The notes: generated by a model not told the origin, from the sequence alone. 64,000 nt of DNA from Pelagimonas sp050633425 (GCF_050633425.1 NZ_JBOEGM010000016.1:124001-188000), one strand, 5' to 3'. Positions 8,941-18,209 are shown, numbered from the stretch's first letter. A program made the numbers and translations.

Positions 8941-9390
8941 ATGAATAGGGAAATAGACAGTATCGACTCAAAGATTCTGGCAGAGCTCGAATCAGATGGA
9001 AGGCTGTCCATTGTTGAGCTTGCTCAGAGGGTGAATTTGACCAACACGCCCTGTTCGGAGCGGGTCAAAAGGTTGGAACGCTCGGGCTATATCAAAGGGT
9101 ATCGGGCGACCTTGGACTTGGACAAGCTCGGCCTCGGTCATTTAACGGTGGTTCAGGTTTCACTTGCCGCGACCGGTGGCGATAATTCACTGGATTCCTT
9201 CAACAAGGCGGTTCTCGCCATCCCCGAAATCGAAGGCTGCCTCATGCTCGCCGGGGCGTTCGACTATCTTTTGACTGTTCGGACCAGAGACATGCGGCAT
9301 TTTCGCGAAGTTCTTGGGGACAGCATCAATAAACTGCCCGGTATCCTTCAGACGAATTCCTTTGCCGTCATGGAAGTTGTCAAAAACTGA
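8941..9390 (+). CDS. Lrp/AsnC-family transcriptional regulator
   Basis: A 149-residue regulator. It has an N-terminal winged helix (IDSIDSKILAELESDGRLSI, then the helix-turn-helix LAQRVNLTNTPCSERVKRLE) and a C-terminal RAM/AsnC ligand domain (QVSLAATGGDN to GCLMLAGAFDYLLTVRT). Such proteins sense amino acids and control transport and catabolism. It is divergent from the Usp/alanine symporter pair, which is its most likely target. The start at 8941 gives the standard length. A small CCTGCC-TTT-GGCAGG hairpin follows the stop without a T-run. Confidence 0.9.
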   Translation: MNREIDSIDSKILAELESDGRLSIVELAQRVNLTNTPCSERVKRLERSGYIKGYRATLDLDKLGLGHLTVVQVSLAATGGDNSLDSFNKAVLAIPEIEGCLMLAGAFDYLLTVRTRDMRHFREVLGDSINKLPGILQTNSFAVMEVVKN

Positions 9391-9791
9391 ACCCTGCCTT
9401 TGGCAGGAAAGGCGGGGTGGAAAATGTGCTGTCCTTCTGAGTGCGGCACAGACTTGGCCAACGTAACGGTCTGAGCTGACCTCATCGTCGCCCTCAATCA
9501 GCCTCGTAAAAATGCGGGCAGGGGCAATGTTTGCCAGTCTGACGCTCTGCGGCCCAGTCCTGCCAAAGATTAGAGTTTCTGCGGGTGTGGAAACGCGCGG
9601 CACTGCCTTGCTTCCGAGCGTCGTTGACGGCCGGTCTGTTCTTGGTTTTGTCGCTCGGCCGAATTGGTCTGCTACGAGAGGTCAACTATCGCTTTGGTTT
9701 CAATCAAATGCCCGCCCCGCAACTTGTGCGAAACCAAGCCAAGACCGCGATTTCCCATTTGGACAGGAATTTACCAAGGACGATCAAAGCT
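9391..9791. other. Intergenic region, no recognisable gene
   Basis: About 400 bases between converging genes. Short open frames exist on both strands, but none shows a known domain, a good ribosome site or a convincing composition. It may be decayed sequence. Confidence 0.4.
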
Positions 9792-10208
9792 TCACTCCGC
9801 GTCCACAATTTGATGAACTTCGATAACGTTTCCATCAGGGTCATAGAAAAACACTTGATGCCAGCCTTTTACAGCGTTGCTGCCCCAGTCTGAATAGGGC
9901 ACAGCCTGAGCGTCCAAATGGGCCATAAATGCCTCGATGTCGTCGGTGCGATACGCGATATGCCCGCGTTCAAGCGGGTTTACAACCTGTCCGGAACGAA
10001 ACGAATTCAAAATGTCACGTGGTGTCAGGTGCATCTGAATATTGCCATCGGTCACAAAAGAGACGTCACCCACCAAACCTTTTTCTTGATTCAGCGGAGG
10101 CAATTCCGAAGGGTTTTCATCCCCAAGCGTCAATACATCGCGATAAAAGCGGTCCATCTCGGCCACGTTGGTCGAGCATAGATTAATATGGTGCAATTCA
10201 AGTTTCAT
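9792..10208 (-). CDS. VOC-family (glyoxalase/dioxygenase fold) protein
   Basis: A 138-residue protein with the vicinal-oxygen-chelate fold. The first half is MKLELHHINLCSTNVAEMDRFY, with the first metal-ligand histidine. The second half has RGHIAYRTDDIEAFMAHL and the C-terminal FYDPDGNVIEVHQ, with the glutamate ligand. It is probably a metal-dependent lyase, isomerase or dioxygenase of unknown substrate. The frame is open further upstream, but ATG 10208 starts exactly at the conserved fold. It is downstream of the transporter operon on the same strand, separated by 182 bases, so co-transcription is possible but not shown. Confidence 0.8.
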   Translation of the reverse strand: MKLELHHINLCSTNVAEMDRFYRDVLTLGDENPSELPPLNQEKGLVGDVSFVTDGNIQMHLTPRDILNSFRSGQVVNPLERGHIAYRTDDIEAFMAHLDAQAVPYSDWGSNAVKGWHQVFFYDPDGNVIEVHQIVDAE

Positions 10209-10390
10209 GAAACAAGTTTGGCCCAGAGAAATAGCGCAGGCAAGTGGCCATCTTTGGTGGCGACACGTCTCTCGTTGCAATCGGACCAGAGGCAGCCAAA
10301 ATCAATTCCTACTGTGCGGCGTTGCTGACGCCGCTAAGCGGGTGTTGGCAACCTTGCGGCGCATCTCGGGTTTTCCATGGTCGACTTTCT

Positions 10391-11335
10391 TCAACCTGCT
10401 TTCTTTGCGCCAGTTTTGTGGCCCATAAGCGGGCGCATGAGGATTGGGGTCAGGTACATTGGAAACTGGTAGCATCCTAGGAACAAGAGGAATTCATCCG
10501 TTTGGGTTGCTGACGACGCGACAAGGAAAAGCGCCACATTGCGGTTTCCGGCGACCAAAGCCATGGGGGCTGCGCTGTCTTCGTTTCCAAATCGGCGCAA
10601 GCCTACATATGCCACAACTTGCAAGCCGAGATTGGCGACCATTGCGACAAGAAACCATTTTGCAAGCGACCAAGGCGCAGTTGACAACGCGGGGGCGACC
10701 GCGCTCATGAGGCCGATGACAATGACGACCAAGGCAAGCGATGTTAGCCCATCAAGCGCTTGGAGTTCATGCGGCCCCATGTCCGGCCTAAACAGGGCGC
10801 GCAGCGTAAAAGCCACGGCAATGGTTGCGCTGATCGTCAGACCAAGACGCAAGGCCGCGTAGACCGCTTCTGATAAGTTCCCAAGGGCCGGTGAGACCCA
10901 AAAGATCGGTATGATTGTCAGTGGTAGGATCAACGTGCTCAGGATGAGGAGCCGAAAGGCCGGCTCGGGCGCTTGGCCAAGGAGCACCGACATGTTCGGG
11001 CTCGCCGTTACAGACGGAGCCGACAGCATGAGTGTCAAGGCAATGGCAACTGGGCTATGGGCAAGGCCAAAGAGCGCAAACATTGCGATGCATATCAGCG
11101 GCATTGCCAATTGATAGACCAGCACAACCCCAAGCGTGTTGCGGAATTGGGAGAGCCCGTCCAATGCAGACGGCAGACCCACACGAAAGGCCGTCAGAAA
11201 CAGCAACAGCAGCACCAGTTCGCTGAGCCATGGCCTTAGGGCCGACGCGACGCTGGGCAAGACAAGCCCAGCGACAAGCCCCACGACAAGGACAAAGCGC
11301 CCATAGCGCGCAATGCCCCCAAGAACGCCAAGCAT
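10391..11335 (-). CDS. Bile acid:sodium symporter-like (BASS/SBF fold) membrane protein
   Basis: A 314-residue protein with nine or ten hydrophobic segments. The stretches LTLMLSAPSVTASPNMSVLL and GNRNVALFLVASSATQTDEF followed by LLFLGCYQFPMYLTP resemble the two crossover regions of BASS-type transporters. It would carry an organic anion, probably with Na+. It starts six bases after the TRAP large permease gene, with an AGGAGG ribosome site inside that gene's end, so it is almost certainly in the same operon. A secondary carrier beside a TRAP system and an amino acid oxidase suggests export or import of a related acid. Family is moderately sure, substrate unknown. Confidence 0.7.
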   Translation of the reverse strand: MLGVLGGIARYGRFVLVVGLVAGLVLPSVASALRPWLSELVLLLLFLTAFRVGLPSALDGLSQFRNTLGVVLVYQLAMPLICIAMFALFGLAHSPVAIALTLMLSAPSVTASPNMSVLLGQAPEPAFRLLILSTLILPLTIIPIFWVSPALGNLSEAVYAALRLGLTISATIAVAFTLRALFRPDMGPHELQALDGLTSLALVVIVIGLMSAVAPALSTAPWSLAKWFLVAMVANLGLQVVAYVGLRRFGNEDSAAPMALVAGNRNVALFLVASSATQTDEFLLFLGCYQFPMYLTPILMRPLMGHKTGAKKAG

Positions 11336-11341
11336 GCTGAT

Positions 11342-12655
11342 TTATCCTCCTGGCCCTTGGCGAATGTTATCGGGCAGCCAAGTTGCCAGTTCGGGCCAGA
11401 TCACCAGAATGACCACCATGAGCAACATCAGGCCCACCATCGGTATCGCCGTTTTGGCGATGTATCCGATGTCGTGGCGGGTCATCCCTTGAAGGACAAA
11501 AAGGTTGAACCCGATGGGCGGCGTGACCTGCGCGGTTTCGATCACGACCACAAGGAAGATCCCAAACCAGATGACATCAATACCTGCGGCGCGGATCATA
11601 GGTTCGACAATTGCCATGGTCAAAACCACCGATGACAGCCCGTCCATGAACATCCCGAGGATCAGGTAGAACACCGTCAACACAGCGATCAAGGCCACTG
11701 GCGATAGGTTATAGCTTTCGATCAGTTCCGCGAGCGCCCGCGGCAGGCCGGTAAAGCCCATGGACAGCGACAAAAACGCCGCGCCCATAAGAATGAAGGC
11801 GATCATCGCCGAGGTTTTGGTCGCGCCCATCAGGCTGTCTTGGAAGGTTTTCCAATCAAGCGAACCTTGCATAAACGAGAGCAAAAGCGCCCCGACAACG
11901 CCAACCGCAGCGGCCTCGGTGGCTGTGGCATAGCCAAGGTACATTGACCCGATCACCACAAAGACCAACCCAAACAGAGGCAGCAAAAACCGGCTTTCGG
12001 CGAGGCGTTTTGCCATTGGCATTGGGGGTTCCGGCTCTGGTCTCTGATCTTTGTAAACAAAGTGCCAGGCCATGATGTAGAGCATGAAAAGCCCCGCCAA
12101 AACGAGACCGGGAAAGACACCCGCCATGAAAAGCTTGGTGATGCTTTCGTTGATGGTTACGCCGTAGACGATCAGTGTTAGCGAGGGTGGGATCATCAGG
12201 CCGAGCGTTGCGGCCCCTGCCAATGTGCCGATGATCATATACTCGGGATAGCCACGTTTGCGCAGCTCAGGGATCGACATTTTGCCGACCATATTAAGGG
12301 TTGCAGCGGATGAACCGGACACCGCCGCGAAGATGGTGCAGCCTGCGATATTGGTGTGTAACAATCCACCGGGCAGAAAACGCATCCATGGCGCAAGGCC
12401 GCGGAACATATCTTGGGATAATCGGGTTCGATACAAGATTTCGCCCATCCAGATGAAAAGCGGCAAGGCGGTGAGGGTCCAGCTTGATGCGCCTGTCCAG
12501 ATTGTGGTGATCATCGCATCCCCGGCGGGGCGCGATGTGAACAGCTCCATGCCAACCCATGCCACCCCCATCAGAGCAAGCCCGATCCAAACGGAGCCGC
12601 CTAAAAGCGCGAAAAGGACAAAGAGAAAAATCGCTGTGGCGTAAAGTTCGCTCAT
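11342..12655 (-). CDS. TRAP transporter large permease (DctM family)
   Basis: A 437-residue membrane protein with about twelve helices, the main channel subunit of a tripartite periplasmic transporter. Characteristic parts are SGSSAATLNMVGKMSIPELRKRGYP near residue 120, LMIPPSLTLIVYGVTINESI, and VTPPIGFNLFVLQGMT near residue 385. It uses an ion gradient to import the ligand delivered by the periplasmic binding protein. It overlaps the small permease gene by ATGA and is followed closely by the BASS-like carrier. Confidence 0.92.
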   Translation of the reverse strand: MSELYATAIFLFVLFALLGGSVWIGLALMGVAWVGMELFTSRPAGDAMITTIWTGASSWTLTALPLFIWMGEILYRTRLSQDMFRGLAPWMRFLPGGLLHTNIAGCTIFAAVSGSSAATLNMVGKMSIPELRKRGYPEYMIIGTLAGAATLGLMIPPSLTLIVYGVTINESITKLFMAGVFPGLVLAGLFMLYIMAWHFVYKDQRPEPEPPMPMAKRLAESRFLLPLFGLVFVVIGSMYLGYATATEAAAVGVVGALLLSFMQGSLDWKTFQDSLMGATKTSAMIAFILMGAAFLSLSMGFTGLPRALAELIESYNLSPVALIAVLTVFYLILGMFMDGLSSVVLTMAIVEPMIRAAGIDVIWFGIFLVVVIETAQVTPPIGFNLFVLQGMTRHDIGYIAKTAIPMVGLMLLMVVILVIWPELATWLPDNIRQGPGG

Positions 12656-13365
12656 TCCAGAACCTCCCCGTGAATTTGACTTTCACGATGCGCAAGAAGC
12701 CGTGTGAGATAATCCCAGATTGCGATTGCCAAAAGCACGGTGCCAATCGACATCGGCAACTGAGGCAACCAGACGGGGGTATAGACCCAGTCCGAGCCTG
12801 TCTTGGCCCACATCTCTCCCCATTTTGAGGGCGAATTTGCGAACATGGCGAAGAAGGTCAGCAGCCATTCGGGGGTGAAATCCTGACCTTGGGTGCGATC
12901 ATTCAACATTTCTGACATGATGTTGGTCTTGATTGCGTAACGCGCAAAATAGGTGGCGGTGGTGGCCGCAATGAACATCGCCACCGCATCAAGCCAAAAC
13001 TCGGTGTGCCTATTGAGATTGAGCAACACGGATACGCGGATATGCCCCCCTTGCGTCAAAGTGTATGCCAGCGCGAAAAAGGATGTCGCGGCCATGGCAT
13101 AACCGGCATATTCGGTCGATCCGGGGAAGGTGAGGTTGGACCAACGGGCAATCATTTGCCCAATAATCAACAGCAAGATCAGCACCATAAAGCACGCAGC
13201 CAGCACGCCGGCCGCCTTGTAGATTTTATCGAGAAACCTCCAGACAGGTGACAGAAGCGCAACGGCTTTTGGACCCTGCCAAAGACAAAAAAGCGCTAAC
13301 AGCGCCGGAAACACAAAAAGCCACACCCATAAGGGCAGCCCCAGAAATGGTTGCCAATCTCGCAT
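12652..13365 (-). CDS. TRAP transporter small permease (DctQ family)
   Basis: A 237-residue small permease with an extra N-terminal hydrophobic pair (PLWVWLFVFPALLALFCLW) before the usual four-helix DctQ domain (VLAACFMVLILLLIIGQMIARW onward, with FPGSTEYAGYAMAATSFFALAYTL). The frame is open to 13479, but ATG 13365 has an AGAGGA ribosome site at a good distance and gives the typical N-terminus. The stop overlaps the large permease start. It helps to assemble the TRAP complex. Confidence 0.88.
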   Translation of the reverse strand: MRDWQPFLGLPLWVWLFVFPALLALFCLWQGPKAVALLSPVWRFLDKIYKAAGVLAACFMVLILLLIIGQMIARWSNLTFPGSTEYAGYAMAATSFFALAYTLTQGGHIRVSVLLNLNRHTEFWLDAVAMFIAATTATYFARYAIKTNIMSEMLNDRTQGQDFTPEWLLTFFAMFANSPSKWGEMWAKTGSDWVYTPVWLPQLPMSIGTVLLAIAIWDYLTRLLAHRESQIHGEVLE

Positions 13366-13429
13366 AGAAATTCCTCTGAAATCAGGTCGGTAGCGGCCCC
13401 AAATCTGAGTGAGGCCGCCGCCATTGGCC

Positions 13430-14413
13430 TTAGTTGGCTTTGTAGGCGTCAAGGATAGCCTGGCCATCCTCTCCCACATCTGCCAGCCAGTCAGCCGTCA
13501 TTTTCGCGCCAATGGCTTCAAGCTCAGCAAGGAAGTCGGCGCCCGCGTCTTCGACCTTCATGCCGTTGGCTTCCAGCTGTTCAAAATACCAGTTGGCAAG
13601 CTCTGCTGACTTGGCCGCGCAGGCCGCGCCGGTTTCATCGGCAGCTTTCTGGACGTTGGCCTGCATGTCTGCGCTCAGGCCTTCCCAGATGCCTTTGTTG
13701 ACCATGACATAGTTGCGTGGCAGCCAGGCGTTGACCTTGTAATAGTGGGTCAGCGTTTCCCAAACCTTGCGGTCATAGCCTGTTGAACCTGACGAAATGA
13801 ACGCCTCTGCGACACCTGTGGCCAAGGCTTGGCTCAGCTCAGCGGCTTCGACCTGAACGGGGATCATTCCAAGCTCTTCGGCAAAAGTAGCTGTCGCCGT
13901 GTTGTAGGAGCGGAACTTCACACCTTGAGTGTCCTCAGATGAAGTGACTTCCTTTTTGAAATAGAAGCCCTGACCAGGCCATGGGCAGGTATAGAGCGCC
14001 ACGAGGTTGAGATCGGACAACTGTGCGTTCACCTTGTCTTTGGCCGCAGCCCAAAGCTTGTCGTTGTCTTCATAGGTGGTCGCAATAAAGGGCAGGTTGT
14101 CCCATCCCAAGAGCGGGGCTTCGTTGGCATGAGCCGACATGAAACGTTCACCAATTGGTGCCTGACCGGTCTGAACCGCGCGCTTGATTTCGCCGCCCTT
14201 AAAGAGCGAGCCTCCGGGATGCACCGTGATATCAATCTCGCCGCCGGTGTATTCGCGGACTTTGTCGGCAAAAACGACACCCAGCTCAGAATGAAAGTTG
14301 GTTGCGGCGTATGCCATGGGCATGTCCCATTTCTCGGCAGAGGCGGTGGCTCCCGCGATCGCCAGCGCAACAGTCATAGCGGTCGTACTCAATGTTTTGT
14401 GACTTGGTTTCAT
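13430..14413 (-). CDS. TRAP transporter periplasmic substrate-binding protein (DctP family)
   Basis: A 327-residue exported binding protein. It starts with a signal peptide (KTLSTTAMTVALAIAGATASA, cleaved before EKWDMPMAY). The DctP fold shows GEIDITVHPGGSLFKGGEIKRA and, near residue 150-160, the GVKFRSYNTATATFAEELGM segment with the arginine that usually binds the ligand carboxylate. It captures an organic or amino acid in the periplasm for the DctQ/M permease. AGGGAAAA precedes the ATG. It lies between the oxidase gene and the permeases, so the oxidase substrate is the likely cargo. Confidence 0.92.
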   Translation of the reverse strand: MKPSHKTLSTTAMTVALAIAGATASAEKWDMPMAYAATNFHSELGVVFADKVREYTGGEIDITVHPGGSLFKGGEIKRAVQTGQAPIGERFMSAHANEAPLLGWDNLPFIATTYEDNDKLWAAAKDKVNAQLSDLNLVALYTCPWPGQGFYFKKEVTSSEDTQGVKFRSYNTATATFAEELGMIPVQVEAAELSQALATGVAEAFISSGSTGYDRKVWETLTHYYKVNAWLPRNYVMVNKGIWEGLSADMQANVQKAADETGAACAAKSAELANWYFEQLEANGMKVEDAGADFLAELEAIGAKMTADWLADVGEDGQAILDAYKAN

Positions 14414-14447
14414 TGTTTTTTCCCTGAGTTATTGTTGTTGGTCTTGG

Positions 14448-15698
14448 TTATTTGCCCACCGCAAAGCGCATCGGCTCAAAGGGGCGAATGTCATTGTTTG
14501 TGTGGTTGCCAGCAATCATATCTGCAACGAGCCGACCAGTTTTAGGCCCCCCCGTCAAGCCGATGTGGTGATGGCCAAAAGCCGTGAAAACACCGGTGTC
14601 GTGTAGCTCACCAATCAAGGGGAGGCTGTCGGACGGTGCCGGGCGATACCCGAGCCATTCTTCGTCACTCTCGAATGCCAAATCGGGAAACATCTCTTGC
14701 GCTTTGCGGCGCAAAAGCTTCAGAGGGGCTTTCGAGCGCGTCTCACTTAACCCGCCAAACTCAACCACACCAGCACAGCGTACGCCGTGGTCCATCGGCG
14801 TGGCGACAAAGTTCCCAGCCGTCAGCATCATTGGATTGTTGGGCTTAAGGTTGGGTTTTTTGAACACGATGTGATAGCCGCGCTCCGCCTCAAGGGGAAC
14901 CGTCAACCCAAGTTTTTGCATCAGCGGTTTGGACCAAACCCCGGATGACACGACGGCTTTGTCGCAGTGGATGCGACCAATGTGGGTATCCACGGCGCTG
15001 ACCTGACCGCCGCTCAGTTCGAAATCTTTGACGTCGGCCTGAATGAACTTGCCGCCGATTTCTTGGAGCAGAGTGACAAGGTCACCAACATAAGAACCGG
15101 GATTTAGAATAAAGCCGTGGTTTTTGAGCACAGCCAAAAGCTGGGTCGCGGGGCCTAGGATCGGCTCGGCCTCCTGAACAGCCCGTCCTTCAATGAACGT
15201 GGGCTCAAACCCGGCTTCCTTGCGCAGCTGCCACGCGAAGGCATCGGCGTCAAAGGCGCGACGGTCGGGGTAGGCGAAACTATAGTCGCTTTCTTGCACC
15301 CACTTTGCGGCCTTGGTGCCAGACGTCAGAGCTTGATGTTGTTCAAGGCTGTCCCCCACAATCGTGGTCAGCCCTTGGCTGATCCGGCGGGTGTCGCCTT
15401 CGTTCGCATGTGACATGTATTTGATCAGCCAGGGGATGAGTTTGGGCACATAGCCCCAGCGCATGAAAAGTGGGAAGTTGGGGTTGGCCAAATACGCTGG
15501 GCTTTTTTTGAGAAGGCCCGGACCGGTGACCGGCACGACAGAACAGCTCGCCAGAATGCCACCGTTTCCATAAGAGGCCCCCATGCCCGGCGCGCCTTTA
15601 TCTAAAAGAGTGACATCATACCCGGCACGACGCAGCCAAATGGCAGAAGACGCACCGACAATCCCGGCACCGATGACAACAATATGCTCTGAAGGCAT
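14448..15698 (-). CDS. FAD-dependent D-amino acid dehydrogenase (DadA-like)
   Basis: A 416-residue flavoprotein of the DAO family. The FAD dinucleotide-binding motif is VVIGAGIVGASSAIWLRRAG at the N-terminus, followed by GMGASYGNGGIL, typical of DadA. The C-terminus has GYRPAPSDSLPLIGELHDTG and GHHHIGLTGGPKTGRLVADM, the conserved FAD closing segment. It would oxidise a D-amino acid to the 2-oxo acid and ammonia, passing electrons to the respiratory chain. It is the first gene of the leftward TRAP operon and is divergent from a LysR regulator. The substrate range is not readable. Confidence 0.85.
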   Translation of the reverse strand: MPSEHIVVIGAGIVGASSAIWLRRAGYDVTLLDKGAPGMGASYGNGGILASCSVVPVTGPGLLKKSPAYLANPNFPLFMRWGYVPKLIPWLIKYMSHANEGDTRRISQGLTTIVGDSLEQHQALTSGTKAAKWVQESDYSFAYPDRRAFDADAFAWQLRKEAGFEPTFIEGRAVQEAEPILGPATQLLAVLKNHGFILNPGSYVGDLVTLLQEIGGKFIQADVKDFELSGGQVSAVDTHIGRIHCDKAVVSSGVWSKPLMQKLGLTVPLEAERGYHIVFKKPNLKPNNPMMLTAGNFVATPMDHGVRCAGVVEFGGLSETRSKAPLKLLRRKAQEMFPDLAFESDEEWLGYRPAPSDSLPLIGELHDTGVFTAFGHHHIGLTGGPKTGRLVADMIAGNHTNNDIRPFEPMRFAVGK

Positions 15699-15802
15699 TA
15701 AGCGACTTTCTGTTAAGGTTAAGATTGAGTTTGGCAGTCAGATAGCATCATTTCCAATACTAAATTCTGGTAATCACATAATAAGAAGTGATATGTGCCG
15801 GT

Positions 15803-16723
15803 ATGCGACTAAGATTTCGACAGCTTCAGGCCTTCCATGCCATCATCGAGACGGGCACCGTCACCGGCGCTGCCGAGTCCTTGGGCATTTCTCAGCCCGG
15901 AATTTCAAACCTGCTTGCCCAACTCGAGCGTCAAACGGGGCTTACGCTTTTTGAACGCTTGCACGGTCGGCTTGTTCCGACACCGGAGGCAGAGTTGATG
16001 CACAGAGAGATCGACACCGTGGTGCGCGGACTTGATCACGTCACACAGACCGTCGTCGATTTACAAAACAAGCAAGCCGGGCAACTTCAAATCGCCTCGC
16101 AGCACTCGGTGTCATTCGGTTTTGCACCCAAGCTTATCGCCAAGTTTGCCAAGACCAGACCAGACATGAATATCTCGTTTCAGTCGCAGTACAGTTCGAA
16201 AATTCAGGAGTGGGTTTTGTCGGGTCTTTTTGAGATCGGCATATGCGAAATGCCGATGCTCTATGACACGCTCAAATACTACCCGCTACATGTGGAAACG
16301 CGCATTGCGTTGCACAAGGACAATCCGCTTGGGCAACACGACGTGCTGACGCCTGAACGTCTTAAAGACGAGCCGCTGCTCGTGATGGGGCCAGATCACA
16401 TCACACAGCGACGATTTCGTGAGGCGTTTGAGAAATCCAACATCCCAATGAAATCACGGGTGCACTCGCATCTGTTCAAAAACCTCCTGGCCTTCGTAAA
16501 AGAAGGCATGGGTGTGGCGCTGCTTGATCGCTTTGGGTTGGAGTTCGACTACGATGACCGCTTTATCGCCCGTCGGTTTGAACCACCCATTATGATGGAC
16601 ATGGCTGTGATCACCTCTGCTACACGCCCACTCTCTCAACTCGGCAAAGAATTTTTGGAATTTCTGTTGGCTGAATTGCAGCCCTATAACGCCGACGGCA
16701 AGCCCATAGTGCGGGCGAAATAG
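15803..16723 (+). CDS. LysR-family transcriptional regulator
   Basis: A 306-residue LysR protein. The winged helix is RFRQLQAFHAIIETGTVTGA followed by AESLGISQPGISNLLAQLE. The rest is the periplasmic-binding-like effector domain (QLQIASQHSVSFGFAPKLIA onward). ATG 15803 gives a normal start, with a GTG five codons upstream as an alternative. It sits back to back with the DadA/TRAP operon across about 100 bases and eight bases ahead of the racemase-family gene, so it probably controls both. Confidence 0.9.
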   Translation: MRLRFRQLQAFHAIIETGTVTGAAESLGISQPGISNLLAQLERQTGLTLFERLHGRLVPTPEAELMHREIDTVVRGLDHVTQTVVDLQNKQAGQLQIASQHSVSFGFAPKLIAKFAKTRPDMNISFQSQYSSKIQEWVLSGLFEIGICEMPMLYDTLKYYPLHVETRIALHKDNPLGQHDVLTPERLKDEPLLVMGPDHITQRRFREAFEKSNIPMKSRVHSHLFKNLLAFVKEGMGVALLDRFGLEFDYDDRFIARRFEPPIMMDMAVITSATRPLSQLGKEFLEFLLAELQPYNADGKPIVRAK

Positions 16724-16731
16724 GAGACGAT

Positions 16732-17418
16732 ATGGAACCCGCCGCCGTTGGCATCCTGATGCTAGAGACCCATTTTCTACGCCCTATTGGCGATATCGGT
16801 CATGAAAAAACATGGAATTTTCCTGTCCATATGCGTGCAGTTGGTGGGGCCAGTGCTCAAAAAGTTGTGCATGAAGACCCCCGCGCGCTTTTGGATGCGT
16901 TTATTCAAGTCGGACGCGACTTGGTGGCCGAGGGGTGCAGGGGGCTGACAACGTCCTGTGGATTTCTGTCGCTTATGCAAGATGAGCTGAAAGACGCCCT
17001 AGGTGTTCCTTTTGCCAGTTCGTCTTTGATGCAGATCCCGATGATCGAAGCGACACTGCCCGCCACTCAAAACGTTGGCGTTTTGACAATCTCAAAAGAA
17101 AGCCTGAGCGTCGCGCATTTACATGCGGCCGGTGCCCGAGGCGACATTCCAATAGAAGGGTTGCCCCGCGATGGGGCCTTTGCCACCGCGATATTCGACG
17201 ACCTGCCGGATATGGACTTTTTTGCCTGCCGGGCCGAAATGAAGGCGATGGCCCAGCAGCTTGTCTCAGAACACCAATCTGTCGGGGCAATCGTGCTCGA
17301 ATGCACCAACATGGCCCCCTATGCCGCTGAGATCGCTCAGATTACCGGGCGTCCCGTTTATTCAATCGTTAGCTTTTTGAACTGGTTTCAAGCAGGTTTA
17401 GCGCCCAATCGTTTCTAG
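16732..17418 (+). CDS. Aspartate/glutamate racemase-superfamily protein
   Basis: A 228-residue protein of the Asp/Glu/hydantoin racemase superfamily. Both expected cysteines are present: GLTTSCGFLS near residue 79 and IVLECTNMAPYAAEI near residue 189. These two thiols act as acid and base across the active site in this family. Related enzymes are racemases, maleate isomerases and arylmalonate decarboxylases, so the reaction is not settled. It follows the LysR gene by eight bases. Next to a D-amino acid dehydrogenase and a TRAP transporter, an amino acid racemase role is the most economical guess. Confidence 0.75.
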   Translation: MEPAAVGILMLETHFLRPIGDIGHEKTWNFPVHMRAVGGASAQKVVHEDPRALLDAFIQVGRDLVAEGCRGLTTSCGFLSLMQDELKDALGVPFASSSLMQIPMIEATLPATQNVGVLTISKESLSVAHLHAAGARGDIPIEGLPRDGAFATAIFDDLPDMDFFACRAEMKAMAQQLVSEHQSVGAIVLECTNMAPYAAEIAQITGRPVYSIVSFLNWFQAGLAPNRF

Positions 17419-17850
17419 ATCATTCGCATAAGTTCGCGCCCAGATTGTTCATTTTGGAGAGCCTGTTGGTGAGCCTGAAAAATATATAGTTTCTTGCTTC
17501 CGGTATCTTCCAATTCAATTCAAGGCGCGGCTTGCCAGACGCCGCCAATTGATGGGCAAATGATAGTCGTCGCGGCGTGAGGCGCGCAGTCACGATGAGG
17601 TTGAGTGGACGCCGAAGGCCGTGTCAGGCCACATGAAGCTTGGGATTCATGCGGCTTTTGGATCGGCCATTCAGACGTCCACTCCCCGCGTGTTTTGTAA
17701 TTTGTCCTCCTTACTTAATGCTAAGATAGAAGACCATGCGATGTGGCTTCAGAAATGTTGCATCCGCTGCCCGACAGCGAATTGTCCGTAGTCGGCGTGT
17801 GCCGAGCGAGACGTTAATCTGTCCGAGGTTCAGGGGAGCGGGCCCATTTT
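17419..17850. other. Intergenic region holding a long imperfect palindrome
   Basis: About 430 bases with no convincing gene. It contains the structured element at 17603-17684, described separately. The sequence from 17730 to 17850 could be decayed coding sequence but was not recognised. Confidence 0.4.
17603..17684. repeat. 82-base nested palindromic element
   Basis: The outer arms are GAGTGGACGCCGAAGGCC (17603-17620) and GGCCATTCAGACGTCCACTC (17665-17684), which pair over most of their length. Inside them GCCACATGAA (17628-17637) pairs with TTCATGCGGC (17646-17655) with one mismatch around an eight-base loop. No T-run follows. It could be a small non-autonomous mobile element, a structured RNA or a protein-binding cruciform. 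Confidence 0.5.
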
Positions 17851-18033
17851 TTAGAAGCCTGCGGTTGTGGTCGCCAGGGTTTGGTTCCGCGCGTTCACTC
17901 TTTGCTGAACGGCTGCACAGGCTTGGATGTTCCCATCCAGACAAGCGTCATCGAGTTTTTGGCTGGCTGCGAGTTCTGCGGGTGAATCACAGGCGCTTAG
18001 CCCAAGTATTGCAAGAATAATGTATCGCTTCAT
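17851..18033 (-). CDS. Small predicted lipoprotein
   Basis: A 60-residue protein starting MKRYIILAILGLSAC, a short signal peptide with a lipobox (LSAC) that would be lipidated at Cys15. The mature part is DSPAELAASQKLDDACLDGN and a short tail, with two more cysteines that may form a disulfide. It resembles small entericidin-like or Sel1-region lipoproteins only in general design. The frame is open 24 codons further upstream, but the signal peptide fixes the start at 18033. It lies on the same strand as the AraC gene. Function unknown. Confidence 0.6.
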   Translation of the reverse strand: MKRYIILAILGLSACDSPAELAASQKLDDACLDGNIQACAAVQQRVNARNQTLATTTAGF

Positions 18034-18209
18034 TGATGGTCTTTCTCTTCTTTTTGGTTTTGTGCCTGTTTCCAAGACACGGGATATCGGCATTGCTCTT
18101 GGCATCGCAAAATCGATGCGAAGCCATGTCCGTGATGTGATGTCGTGTGGTGTATTGGGCTTTTATGAGTGATGAGTCTGCGTGGTTGATCCCGATCCGT
18201 TTTGACGGG

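Noticed and set aside
9494..9826. Overlapping short frames between the Lrp and VOC genes
   Set aside because: No domain and no convincing start on either strand.
17603..17684. Integron attC site
   Set aside because: The GTTRRRY/RYYYAAC core sites are missing and no integrase is nearby.
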